A stretch of DNA of 64,000 nt from positions 1,116,001 through 1,180,000 of the forward strand of contig NC_014375.1 of the NCBI RefSeq assembly GCF_000144605.1, written 5' to 3'. The stretch is from Brevundimonas subvibrioides ATCC 15264 (GTDB lineage Bacteria > Pseudomonadota > Alphaproteobacteria > Caulobacterales > Caulobacteraceae). Positions 1 to 8,314 of the stretch are shown here, one piece after another. Position 1 is the first letter of the stretch, and each line of letters opens with the position of its first letter. Below the pieces are notes generated by a model. It made no database searches. It saw only the letters and a list, made by a program, of their open reading frames with translations, and was not told where the DNA came from. A program made the translations under genes and the position numbers.

Positions 1-200
1 CCCTCGATGAAGCCGAAGCCGTCGAGGTTGGGCATGTTGATGTCGGTAATGATGACGTCCGGCTCATTGCGACCCAGAACGTCGAGGCCGTCGAGGCCGT
101 CGACCGCCTGGACCACTTCGAACTCATCCCCCGCCAGAGCCAGCCTCAGCATGTCCCGCATCGTGCGAGAGTCGTCGACCGTCAGGATGCACATGGTCAT
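1..200 (-). CDS. CheY-like single-domain response regulator (3' end outside window)
   Basis: The reverse strand from 200 reads a receiver domain beginning MTMCILTVDDS, with the acidic pair near residue 9, the phospho-acceptor aspartate in DVIITDINMPN and then LDGFGF. The C-terminal half with the conserved Thr/Lys lies beyond base 1. Its ATG overlaps the stop of the STAS gene (ATGA), so the two are probably translationally coupled. With the chemoreceptor upstream this is most likely a chemotaxis CheY relaying the signal to the flagellar motor. No output domain is visible before the window edge, but one cannot be excluded. Confidence 0.85.
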   Translation of the reverse strand, partial: MTMCILTVDDSRTMRDMLRLALAGDEFEVVQAVDGLDGLDVLGRNEPDVIITDINMPNLDGFGFIE

Positions 201-490
201 GCGGCTATTTCCTCTTGCTGATCCAGGACCGGGGCGCAGCCCAGCTGGTCGAAGGCCGTCCGGACGGCGGGGCTGGGGTCCAGGAGGCGCAGGCGAAAAC
301 CGTCCTCACGCCAGGTCGCGAAGCTCGACAGCATCAGCTGCAGCGCCTGCGCGCCGAACCGGTCGACCTGGGAGGCCTCGAGATCCAGGTCGTTGCCACG
401 ACGGCGCACGATGTCGGCGTGGGTTTCGGGCAAGGTCGAGGCATCCATCCGTCCCGGAAGGACGAAGACTTCAGGGCCGTGGCCGGTCAT
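197..490 (-). CDS. STAS-domain protein (anti-sigma antagonist-like) of a chemotaxis operon
   Basis: This small cytoplasmic protein (97 residues from the chosen start) has the STAS pattern: an N-terminal strand (VFVLPGRMDAS), a central segment LDLEASQVDRFGAQALQLML that corresponds to the D-[ST]-x-x-[LI]-[DG] region of SpoIIAA-like proteins, and a C-terminal strand and helix. The usual phosphorylatable Ser is replaced locally by SQVDRFG, so phospho-switching is uncertain. I chose the ATG at 490 because it forms TGATG with the stop of the chemoreceptor gene; a start 15 bases upstream is also open. STAS proteins occur in alphaproteobacterial che clusters, where their role is poorly defined. Confidence 0.8.
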   Translation of the reverse strand: MTGHGPEVFVLPGRMDASTLPETHADIVRRRGNDLDLEASQVDRFGAQALQLMLSSFATWREDGFRLRLLDPSPAVRTAFDQLGCAPVLDQQEEIAA

Positions 491-2784
491 CAAAAGTGCT
501 CCCACTGCGGTTCGTTGCTCTGGGCCAGGGCGGCCCCGCCGCCGGCGGCGCGCCGGACCGGAACCGGTGCGGACTGCCGTGCGAAGTCGGCGATCCGGGA
601 CTGGGCCTGACGCACCGCATTGGGCTTTGCGCGCGCCGCCCGGGCCGGAGCGCGGCCGTCCTCGGAGACGTGGAACTTGCCGACCAGGATGGCCAGTTCC
701 TCGGCTTCCTGGGACAGGTTGTGGCTGGCCGCGGTGGACTGCTCGACCATGGCGGCGTTCTGCTGGGTCGTCTGGTCCATCTGGTTGACGGCCGTGTTGA
801 CCTGGCTCAGCGCGGTGGCCTGTTCGTGGGCGGAGGCCGTGATCTCGGCCATCAGGCCGTTGATCTCCGAGACGCGCTCGACGATGGCGGTCAGGGCCTG
901 ACCCGTCTCGCCGACGAGGCCGACACCGTCCTTCACGTGGCCGCTGCTGGCCGCGATCAGGGTCTTGATTTCCTTGGCCGCTTCCGCCGAACGCTGGGCC
1001 AGGGCCCGGACCTCGGAGGCGACGACCGCGAAGCCGCGACCCGCATCGCCGGCCCGGGCCGCCTCAACCCCGGCGTTCAGGGCCAGCAGGTTGGTCTGGA
1101 AGGCGATCTCGTCGATCACGCCGATGATCTGGCTGATCTGGTCCGAGGACCGTTCGATCTCGCCCATGGCGGCCACGGCGCGACCGACCACGACACCACT
1201 CTGCTCGGCGGCGGCCTTGGCCCCCACGACGACAGTGCCGGCGCGCTCTGCGCCTTCAGCCGTGCGTTTGACGGTGGCGGTGATCTCGTCCAGCGCAGCC
1301 GCCGTCTCTTCCAGCGTGGCAGCCTGCTGTTCGGTCCGGCGCGACAGGTCGTCGGCGGCCTGGCTGATCTCGCCGGCCCCGGACTGCATCGCCGAGGCAT
1401 TGGTGCCGATGACACCCATCGCCTCTTCCAGCTTGTCCATGGCGGCGTTGAAGTCGACCTGCAGGCGGGCGTATTCGCCGGGGAAGGTCCGGGTGATGCG
1501 GTGGGCCAGGTCGCCGGCGGCCAGGGCGCTCAGGCCCGCAGCCGTCTCGTTGACGATCTCGGCCTGTTCGCGGACGGCGATCGCATCCCGCTCGGCCCTC
1601 TCTTCGCGCTCCAGTTCAAGGGCGGTCTGATCCGAGGCGAACTTGACGATCTTGTAGGGTTTGCCGTCCGCGCCGACGATGGGATTGTAGCGGCCGTCCA
1701 GGATCACCTTCCTGCCGTCCTTCGCATAGCGGGTGAACCGGTCGGAGACGCCTTCGCCGGCCGCCAGCCGGCGCCACATGTCGGCGTATTCGCTCGACGC
1801 TGCGTAGTCGCGATCGCAGAAGGTCCTGTGGTGGCGGCCCTGAACCTCAGCCAGGGAATAGCCCATGATCTTCAGGAAATTCTCGTTTGCCTTGATGACG
1901 TTACCGCTCAGGTCGAACTCGACGATGCCCATGGCCTGGTTGGCGCCGACCATCATGTTCTGGCCGTCACGGACGGCGATGGAGGAGCTCTCCAGGGCGA
2001 TGCCCTGTTCCTTGAAGATCTGGACCGCCCGGCTCATCGAGCCGATCTCGTCGCGACGCTGCAGGTTGCCGACCTCGACGGTCATGTTTCCGGCCGCGAG
2101 CTTGTCCATGACGTCCGTCAGCGAAACCAGGGGTTTGCTGATCGCGCGGGTCATCATCAGTCCGATCACCACAGCCGCGATCGCGGACAGGATGGCGCCG
2201 ATGATCAACGCGATGGTGGCCCTCTGCACCGCTTCGGTCAGATGCACATTCGTCGCTTCGCGCAGCGCGACGACGTTATCAACGAGCCCGTCAATCGCGT
2301 CTTCGGCTGGTCCGATAGCGGCGTCCGAAGGTCCGTCGCGGCCCACGAAGCTCGCTGCCGCGCCCCGGTCTCCGCCCGCAAGGATGCGATTGCCTTCGGC
2401 TTCCACCAGTCGATACCAGGCGGTGGACGCCGCCGTGGCCGTATCAAACCCTGTCTGCACCTCTGCGGAAAGGGGATGGGGATAGGCCTCGATCGCAGCC
2501 GCCGCGTTCTTCTCGAAATTCTCGCGGTGGCTGGCGAGGCGCTCCATATAGTAGCGGTCGCCGCTCAGCAGGAAGCCACGGAAGGCGTTCTCCTGGCGTG
2601 CCAGATAGAAGCGCGCCTGACGCAGGCTGCCGGCCGACGCGGTTTCGGCCTCGAGGGTTGCTCGCGCCGTCTCGATGTTTCGCAGTTCAAAGACCGCGAA
2701 GCCTCCGAAAAGGGCGGTCACCAGCGCCAGGAAGCCGAACCCGGCGGCCAGCTTTCGGCTGATTTTCCAGTTTGAGAAGTTCAT
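490..2784 (-). CDS. Methyl-accepting chemotaxis protein with PAS domain
   Basis: This 764-residue transmembrane chemoreceptor has TM1 at about residues 12-32, a periplasmic helical sensor region (about 33-188), TM2 at about 190-212 and a HAMP (about 213-262). A PAS domain (about 275-385, with MGIVEFDLSGNV and a PAC-like end) and a second HAMP-like segment (about 405-455) follow. The methylation helices and signalling domain carry the canonical hairpin tip around EIAFQTNLLALNAGVEAARA. The C-terminus QWEHF resembles the xWxxF docking pentapeptide for CheR/CheB. It heads a tight operon with STAS and CheY genes. The ligand cannot be told; the cytoplasmic PAS suggests an added redox, oxygen or small-molecule input. 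Confidence 0.95.
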   Translation of the reverse strand: MNFSNWKISRKLAAGFGFLALVTALFGGFAVFELRNIETARATLEAETASAGSLRQARFYLARQENAFRGFLLSGDRYYMERLASHRENFEKNAAAAIEAYPHPLSAEVQTGFDTATAASTAWYRLVEAEGNRILAGGDRGAAASFVGRDGPSDAAIGPAEDAIDGLVDNVVALREATNVHLTEAVQRATIALIIGAILSAIAAVVIGLMMTRAISKPLVSLTDVMDKLAAGNMTVEVGNLQRRDEIGSMSRAVQIFKEQGIALESSSIAVRDGQNMMVGANQAMGIVEFDLSGNVIKANENFLKIMGYSLAEVQGRHHRTFCDRDYAASSEYADMWRRLAAGEGVSDRFTRYAKDGRKVILDGRYNPIVGADGKPYKIVKFASDQTALELEREERAERDAIAVREQAEIVNETAAGLSALAAGDLAHRITRTFPGEYARLQVDFNAAMDKLEEAMGVIGTNASAMQSGAGEISQAADDLSRRTEQQAATLEETAAALDEITATVKRTAEGAERAGTVVVGAKAAAEQSGVVVGRAVAAMGEIERSSDQISQIIGVIDEIAFQTNLLALNAGVEAARAGDAGRGFAVVASEVRALAQRSAEAAKEIKTLIAASSGHVKDGVGLVGETGQALTAIVERVSEINGLMAEITASAHEQATALSQVNTAVNQMDQTTQQNAAMVEQSTAASHNLSQEAEELAILVGKFHVSEDGRAPARAARAKPNAVRQAQSRIADFARQSAPVPVRRAAGGGAALAQSNEPQWEHF

Positions 2785-2814
2785 GATTCAGTCCCTTTGA
2801 GCGCGGCGGGCGGC

Positions 2815-3525
2815 TTAGAAGCTGTAGGAAATCGAGGCGACGAGGCGGCCTTCGTACCGGCTGCCGAGGTCATGCTCGTCGGTGTCGTACCAGCGCAGGT
2901 CGCCCGCGATGGCCGGGCTGAACTTGTGCTTCACGCCGATATTCCAGGCGTTGTAGTCGGAACCGTTGTCGACCCGCCGGATGCCGTAGGCGATGCTCAG
3001 CTTGTCCGTGGACGTCAGCTTCAGCGAGGCCTGGGCTTCCGACCACCAGGCCGCCTCGCCGCTGCCGTAGGTGTCTGCAGAATAGTTCACCCGCATGCGG
3101 GCGCTGATGTGATCGGTCAGGTCACGGGAGATGTCGCCCTGGAACTCGACGTAGCCGCTGTCGACACCGTTCGTTTCGCCGATCATCTGGCGGTGCATGA
3201 CCTGCACGTCGATGCCCCAGTCCTGAATGTCGGTCGCGTAGCCGGCGGTTGCGATGACTTCGGCATTGGCGCCCTTGCTGGAGGCCGCCTCGGACTCGAA
3301 AGCGCTGACATAGAAGCCGTTGGCCGACCAGCGCACCGACCCGAAGACGGCGGGTTCCTCGTCGCTCTTGCCCAGGCCTTTGCCGATGTACTGGCTGGCG
3401 ATGCCGACCTGACCCGTGATCGGGTCGGCCAGGGCCGGTGCGGCACAGGTCAGGGCAGTGGCCCCTGCGACGAGTGCGGAAGAGAGGTACAGGGCCGACC
3501 GGGCCTGTTTGATGGAAGTTTTCAA
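2815..3525 (-). CDS. TorF-family putative outer-membrane porin
   Basis: The product has a Sec signal peptide (KTSIKQARSALYLSSALVAG... ending ALA, about 30 residues) and a 200-residue region of alternating strands (VGIASQYIGKGLGKSDEEP, YVSAFES) that ends in aromatic SISYSF, as beta-barrels do. The pattern matches the TorF putative porin family, whose substrates are unknown. I chose a TTG start at 3525, which has GGGGA eight bases upstream; a GTG at 3561 would add 12 residues before the signal peptide. It lies 30 bases from the chemoreceptor gene on the same strand. A perfect palindrome at 3636-3657 upstream is a candidate operator. Confidence 0.8.
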   Translation of the reverse strand: MKTSIKQARSALYLSSALVAGATALTCAAPALADPITGQVGIASQYIGKGLGKSDEEPAVFGSVRWSANGFYVSAFESEAASSKGANAEVIATAGYATDIQDWGIDVQVMHRQMIGETNGVDSGYVEFQGDISRDLTDHISARMRVNYSADTYGSGEAAWWSEAQASLKLTSTDKLSIAYGIRRVDNGSDYNAWNIGVKHKFSPAIAGDLRWYDTDEHDLGSRYEGRLVASISYSF

Positions 3526-3635
3526 GTTTGTAGTCCCCGACTTCGGACGCCGACGGACCACGCCCGTCTGATCATTCTGATAGTCGGAGACTTAAAGACT
3601 GCAGGTCACCAAGATGTTGATATCGCTTGGTTTAT

Positions 3636-3657
3636 CGCTACGTTGTACTACGTAGCG
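3636..3657. promoter_or_regulatory. Palindromic candidate operator upstream of the porin gene
   Basis: Two perfect 8-base arms, CGCTACGT and ACGTAGCG, are separated by TGTACT. The site is about 110 bases upstream of the porin start, in the gap between porin and FixJ-like genes. The symmetry fits a dimeric activator such as a NarL/FixJ-type regulator, and one is encoded next door. Function is inferred from position only. Confidence 0.45.
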
Positions 3658-3790
3658 AGGCCTGCAATGGCGTCGCGCGCCCGTTTCGTCGTACGCTGTT
3701 TTACCTAGGGCGGAGCCGCGTGAGACACCGGTGACAGCAAGGGGCGCGGCGGGGCGGACCCGCATTGATGCAACTGGTTAAGCTGGTCTG

Positions 3791-4402
3791 TCAGGCCGCG
3801 AGGCCGCGCCCAACCATAGTTGCGATCGCCGCGATGTTCGGGGCCTGCATCTTTCGCAGGATGTTGCCGCGGAAGACGTCGACCGTCCGGGGGCTGATCC
3901 CGAGGACGAGGGCGGTGACCTTGCTGCTGGCCCCGTTGACCAGATGGGACAGGACCTCACGTTCGCGCGGAGACAGCGTCTGGTAGCGCCGGCGGGCATC
4001 CCCGAACTCGGTGCTGGCTGTGTCCACCGGCCCGCAGGCCGTGAAGGCATCGGCGATGGCCTGAACCAGGGCACCGGATCCGAACGGCTTTTCCAGAAAG
4101 TTGGAGGCGCCCGCCTTCATCGCCGCGACGGCCATGGGCACATCGGCATGGCCGCTGATGACGATGAGGGGCCACTCTTGCCTGCCGGTCTTTGCAAGGC
4201 GCTCGACCAGGGCGAGACCCGACATTTCGGGCATCCGGACATCGGTCACGACACACCCGAACGGCAGGGACTCCGAGGCGGACAGGAAGGCCGTGGGGGA
4301 CGCGAAGACCGTGACCTCGAAATCCGCGACAGAGAGCATGGCCTCGATCGATGCCAGAACGGCGGCATCGTCATCGATGACGAACACGTGGCCCTTAGAC
4401 AT
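3791..4402 (-). CDS. FixJ-like LuxR/NarL-family response regulator
   Basis: This two-domain regulator (203 residues) has a receiver with the acidic pair DDD, the phospho-acceptor Asp in CVVTDVRMPEMSG, the switch region VISGHADV and the conserved Lys in LEKPFGSG. A LuxR-type helix-turn-helix follows (LSPREREVLSHLVNGASSK, then LGISPRTVDVFRGNILRKM). ISGHADV and EKPF are typical of FixJ. The ATG at 4402 starts the receiver correctly and overlaps the end of the kinase gene by 8 bases; an open upstream extension lacks homology. It is almost certainly phosphorylated by the adjacent FixL-like kinase. Regulated genes are unknown; the neighbouring porin is a candidate. Confidence 0.92.
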   Translation of the reverse strand: MSKGHVFVIDDDAAVLASIEAMLSVADFEVTVFASPTAFLSASESLPFGCVVTDVRMPEMSGLALVERLAKTGRQEWPLIVISGHADVPMAVAAMKAGASNFLEKPFGSGALVQAIADAFTACGPVDTASTEFGDARRRYQTLSPREREVLSHLVNGASSKVTALVLGISPRTVDVFRGNILRKMQAPNIAAIATMVGRGLAA

Positions 4403-5489
4403 TGGCACTCCTGTTGTTGAGAGTGAAGGCGAAGCCGGCACCCCCGAGCGAACTGGTGACATGCTCGATCTTTCCGCCGTGCGCTTCGACGATCGTCCGG
4501 CAGATCGATAGACCCATTCCCATACCGCCCGCCTTGGTGCTGATCAGCGGATCGAACAGGCCGCCCGCCACGGCCTCGGGCACGCCCGGGCCATTGTCCT
4601 CGACCGTCACCCGATAGTGCTGGTCAGTCTGATCGCCGGAAATTAGAACCCGACGTCGCTGACCGTCGGAGGGCGCATCCAGGGCGTTGCGGACCAGATT
4701 GAGGACGACCTGCTGGACCTGGACGCGGTCGCACAGCGCGCAGCCGTCCGGCGGGATCCTCACCGTGAGAATGGCGTCGACCTCCCTGGCGTTGATTCTC
4801 AGGATCGGCAGGATTTCGTCGACGATCTCAGCCATGTTCGCCTGGCTGTGGAAACCGGTATCGCGGGACATCAAGGTGCGCAGTCGTCGGATGACGTCGC
4901 TGGCCCGTTCAGCCTGACCGGCGGCGGATTCGACGTACTTTGTGATCTTGGCGCGATCGATCTCGGGGCGCGAAATCAGGGTCGTGGCCGCATCGAGGAA
5001 ATTCAGGATGGCCGACAAGGGCTGATTGAGTTCGTGGGCGACCATGGACGCCAGTTCGCCGAGGGAGTTCAGACGCCAGTTGTAGGTAATCTGCTGCCGC
5101 AGATCCTGGGCCGCCGTTTCGGCTGCGACAACGCCGGTGACGTCCTGAATGAACAGGGTCAGGAAGTCCTCGCCGTTCGCCGAGAACTGCGCGGCCTGGA
5201 CGTCGACGAAGGCGCAGCGGCCGTCGTGACGCAGGGCCGTCAGGTGGACGCCGCTTCCCCCGCTGCGGCTCGTGGCATTGAGATCCGCCAGACCTCCGGG
5301 GGCCTGGAGGGCGGCAACGTCGAGCTCGGGAATGAGGCTGGCGATATGAAGCGGCGGGTCTCCCACCATGGCGCGCCCGAAGAAGGCGTCAGCCGTCGTG
5401 TTGGCGCTTCTGATCGTTCCCGCTGCATCGATCGCGACGACCGCCATCGGTGCGTCAACCAAGATGCTCCTGGCGAACGATGCTTCCAA
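4395..5489 (-). CDS. FixL-like PAS sensor histidine kinase (soluble)
   Basis: The 364-residue kinase has no membrane segment. An N-terminal PAS domain (about 5-125, VVAIDAAGTIRSANTTADAFFG) is followed by a FixL-type phospho-acceptor region (ASMVAHELNQPLSAILNFL, His near 159) and a HATPase domain with N box VLNLVRNALDA, G1 DNGPGVP and G2 GGMGMGLSI. It overlaps the FixJ-like gene by 8 bases and is its probable partner. The signal is unknown: I could not recognise the heme-ligand motif of true FixL in this PAS, so oxygen sensing should not be assumed. Confidence 0.92.
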   Translation of the reverse strand: MEASFARSILVDAPMAVVAIDAAGTIRSANTTADAFFGRAMVGDPPLHIASLIPELDVAALQAPGGLADLNATSRSGGSGVHLTALRHDGRCAFVDVQAAQFSANGEDFLTLFIQDVTGVVAAETAAQDLRQQITYNWRLNSLGELASMVAHELNQPLSAILNFLDAATTLISRPEIDRAKITKYVESAAGQAERASDVIRRLRTLMSRDTGFHSQANMAEIVDEILPILRINAREVDAILTVRIPPDGCALCDRVQVQQVVLNLVRNALDAPSDGQRRRVLISGDQTDQHYRVTVEDNGPGVPEAVAGGLFDPLISTKAGGMGMGLSICRTIVEAHGGKIEHVTSSLGGAGFAFTLNNRSANV

Positions 5490-5685
5490 GCCTCTGCCCT
5501 CCCCGACGACGTTGCGCCGAATCCTGCGCCCACGCGATCGGTTTGAATTCGGGGAGGAATTCTCTCAATCCTGAGGGGCGCTCAGACTGTCATACAACCG
5601 AAATCTTCATGCGCACAAGACTTTCGCGAGAATACTCGGGGCTATTGCGAGCGAAATGCAATCGCATCTATGTCCGGCCTCGTGG

Positions 5686-7434
5686 TCAGGCAGTTGTATA
5701 CCCTGTTTGGCCAGATCTATTCAAGGAAGTCTGCATCACGTCAAACAGAGTCGTGGCCTCGATCGGCTTGGGGACGCAGTGCTCCATGCCGGACTCGGAA
5801 TAGATCTTGAGCTGATGCTGCATCACATTGGCGGTCACCGCGACGATCGGGGGTGCCGTTCGGCCCGCCGTCCGGGCTTCCTCGACGATCATGCGCGCCG
5901 CATCGACCCCGCCGAGGACCGGCATCTGGATGTCCATCAGAACGATATCCCAATCGCCCTCGCGACAGGCCTCCACGGCCTGCATGCCGTTCTCGACCAG
6001 GGTCGGCACGACATCGATCTGCTCCAGCAGCAGCGCGAGGACCTTGCGGTTCACGGGATGGTCCTCTGCGGCCAGGACGCGAAGCGAACCGGTGACCGGC
6101 CGGGGCTGGGATGGCCCGGGCGACCGCGCGGCAATGGGTTCGGCGATGGGCAGGGGCAGGGCGGCTGTCAGGCACAGCCCGCTCGGGATCCTGTTTGTCG
6201 CTGTGATGGAGCCGCCCATCCGCTGGACCAGCTGGTTGGCCATGAACAGGCCGAGCCCCAGGCCCATGCTCCCGTCGGCTCGCGGAATGGCCGGATCCAG
6301 ACGCGCGTACTTGTCGAAGATCCCGGCCAGGAGATGATCGGGCACGCCCGGCCCTGAATCGCACACGGACAGTCTCACGCCGTCCACGTCGCGTGACGCC
6401 GATACCAGGATGCCGCCCGTGTCCGTCAGCTGGACCGCATTGGCGACCATGTTGTGCAGAACCTGGCGGATCCGGACCGGATCGCCGAGATAGGCGGACG
6501 CGAGCCCGGGGCAGAGGCTGACACAGATTTCCAGATTTCTGGTTTTGGCGATCGCCTCGAAAGGCTCGATCGAGCGCTGGACCAGATCACGCAGGCTGAA
6601 GGTGACGGCCTCGATCTCGAGCAGACCGGCCTCGATCCCGCCCAGGTCGATCACCTCCGCGATCAGGTCGCGAAGCCCGCGGCCGGACGTGATCAGGGTT
6701 TCCAGCCGCTCGGCCTGCACGGGTGTGAGCGGATCCCCGACGAGCGACTGGGCCATGCCCATCATGCCATTCAAGGGTGTCCTGATTTCGTGACTGATCA
6801 TGGTCAGGAAGTCGCTCTTGGCCTGGCTGGCGAGTTCCGAAGCCTCCCGGGCGGCATTCAGGGTGCACATGTCTTCGGACACCCGTCGCCAGGCCCCGAA
6901 GGCGGCCAGGCACAGCAGAAGGGCGGAGCTGGCGAGCATCAGGGTGGAACGTTGGTCGCCACCGCTCCCCAGCAGAATCCCGATCAGCGATGCCAGCACG
7001 ATCAGCGGCGGTCCTGCCGCCGCGCCGGCCATCAGTCTGGAACTGCCGCTGGCTGCGACGGCGTGGATCAGCGCACCGGCAAGGACGACCATTCCGATCG
7101 CGACGCCAAGGTGCTCGCCGCTGACGGCGAGCGGAATGGCGATCAGGCTGAACATGAGCTTGTTGGCCAGGAACAGGGCGAAGGCCCATTGGGCGGCGCG
7201 CTGGTCGCGAACCTGGCCCTGCGGAAATGCCACGATCTCGCACAGCTGCATCAGCAGGAAGGCCGCCAGCCAGATCGCGGCCGAGGCCAGGCCGATCAGC
7301 GGGAAGAAGATCGCCACGCTGGCGACGGCGAAAAGCATCCGGGACCGACGCTGCCGAACGCGTTTCGTCATGGTCGCGCTGACCGCTTCGAGGAGCGTTT
7401 CGCGAGCGTTGGGACATGCAGCCACGAAGGACAT
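5686..7434 (-). CDS. Membrane hybrid histidine kinase with C-terminal receiver
   Basis: The protein (582 residues) starts with about six hydrophobic helices in its first 180 residues. These are followed by HisKA (LTMISHEIRTPLNGMMG), a HATPase (N box HNMVANAVQLTD, G1 DSGPGVPD, G2 GLGLGLFMANQLV) and a receiver (ALLLEQIDVV...; phospho-Asp in DIVLMDIQMPVLGG, Lys in VPKPIEA). I chose the ATG at 7434 because GGAG lies six bases upstream; an upstream in-frame start would add 21 residues. No periplasmic sensor domain is evident, so the membrane bundle itself may sense. A CtrA-like box lies 91 bases upstream. It may act through a phosphotransfer protein encoded elsewhere. Confidence 0.92.
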   Translation of the reverse strand: MSFVAACPNARETLLEAVSATMTKRVRQRRSRMLFAVASVAIFFPLIGLASAAIWLAAFLLMQLCEIVAFPQGQVRDQRAAQWAFALFLANKLMFSLIAIPLAVSGEHLGVAIGMVVLAGALIHAVAASGSSRLMAGAAAGPPLIVLASLIGILLGSGGDQRSTLMLASSALLLCLAAFGAWRRVSEDMCTLNAAREASELASQAKSDFLTMISHEIRTPLNGMMGMAQSLVGDPLTPVQAERLETLITSGRGLRDLIAEVIDLGGIEAGLLEIEAVTFSLRDLVQRSIEPFEAIAKTRNLEICVSLCPGLASAYLGDPVRIRQVLHNMVANAVQLTDTGGILVSASRDVDGVRLSVCDSGPGVPDHLLAGIFDKYARLDPAIPRADGSMGLGLGLFMANQLVQRMGGSITATNRIPSGLCLTAALPLPIAEPIAARSPGPSQPRPVTGSLRVLAAEDHPVNRKVLALLLEQIDVVPTLVENGMQAVEACREGDWDIVLMDIQMPVLGGVDAARMIVEEARTAGRTAPPIVAVTANVMQHQLKIYSESGMEHCVPKPIEATTLFDVMQTSLNRSGQTGYTTA

Positions 7435-7524
7435 GGATGGCTCCAGATGCGCCGTTCTGCGCCGATGGCGCGACCATGGGGTCTCGCCGTGGGTCAAGAG
7501 AACCTAGGGACGCTTTCACCGTCG

Positions 7525-7539
7525 TTAACTAGCCATTAG
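7525..7539. promoter_or_regulatory. CtrA-like box upstream of hybrid kinase gene
   Basis: TTAA-N7-TTAG matches the Caulobacter CtrA consensus TTAA-N7-TTAA at seven of eight positions. It lies about 91 bases upstream of the hybrid kinase start, in a usual promoter position. Only sequence similarity supports it, and such a short motif can occur by chance. Confidence 0.35.
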
Positions 7540-7637
7540 TACCTACGGTCAGGGCGACCTCGCGGTGCCGGATGACGCATTCAGGCCGCATCTAGGGGGA
7601 TCTGCGTACGCGCCTTGCACCGCATCAGCCCTGTATC

Positions 7638-8033
7638 CTACCCGGTCTGGTCGTCCGTTTCCGACCGAAGCAAAGCGTCACAGCAGGTGTTCACCAGGGT
7701 CAGAAGACTTTGCGGCGGAAACGGTTTGATCAGAAAATCAACGACGCCGGCGTTCCTGGCGGCCACCGCATGGGCGACGTCGGCATGTCCACTGATGAGA
7801 ATGAGCGGCCATGCCAGGCCCATCTCGATCTTCAACCGACGCGCCAGTGCCAGGCCGTCCATATCCGGCATCCTGAGGTCCGAGACGATACAGGCCGGTT
7901 GAAGGCCGTCGAGGGCTGCGAGAAAATCCGTGGCCAGGCCAAAGGCCTGAACCTCATAGCCGGCCGACAGGAACAGCGCTTCCAGAGACTCCATCACGAC
8001 CACGTCGTCGTCGATGATCACGACCCGCTTCAT
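7638..8033 (-). CDS. Orphan single-domain FixJ-type receiver
   Basis: This 131-residue receiver has the acidic residues in VVIIDDDVVV, phospho-Asp in CIVSDLRMPDMDG, the switch ISGHADV and conserved Lys in FLIKPFPP. It aligns with the receiver half of FixJ-type regulators, but after about residue 120 there is only a short tail (RSETDDQTG) and no helix-turn-helix. It may relay or sink phosphate for the adjacent hybrid kinase or the FixL-like kinase. It lies about 200 bases upstream of the hybrid kinase start, on the same strand. Confidence 0.88.
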   Translation of the reverse strand: MKRVVIIDDDVVVMESLEALFLSAGYEVQAFGLATDFLAALDGLQPACIVSDLRMPDMDGLALARRLKIEMGLAWPLILISGHADVAHAVAARNAGVVDFLIKPFPPQSLLTLVNTCCDALLRSETDDQTG

Positions 8034-8278
8034 CGACGACGCCTTCGGTTGTGTTTTCGATCCGGGCCCGGCTTGCGTCGAGTAATCCTCATTTTTACTT
8101 ATTCAGTCTGTTTGGGTTCGAACAGTTAAGCAAAAATACCTATGGCTCGGCGGCGAATGGCGCCCGGGGGCCTCGCATCGATCCGGCGGCGGGACTGGAT
8201 CGGTGGTGCTGGCCAGCCCCGCGACGCGGTTCGCCGGGCGCTGTGAGGCGGCAACCCCTTCCGTCTCGCCAGAAGTTC

Positions 8279-8295
8279 TTGCAAGTCATTCGCAA
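8279..8295. promoter_or_regulatory. Candidate Fur box of the PepSY-ApbE operon
   Basis: TTGCAAGTCATTCGCAA is a near-palindrome with TTGC/GCAA ends and a central TCATT. It resembles Fur boxes of alphaproteobacteria (TGCNAATNATTNGCA type). It ends about 20 bases before the first gene of the operon, so bound repressor would block transcription. Fur control is inferred from motif and gene content. Confidence 0.55.
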
Positions 8296-8314
8296 TGTGT
8301 GGCACAGGCGAGAC

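Noticed and set aside
7..2775. 922-codon open frame on the plus strand
   Set aside because: It is antisense to the chemoreceptor, which has full domain structure; the frame is open because of high GC and strong codon bias.
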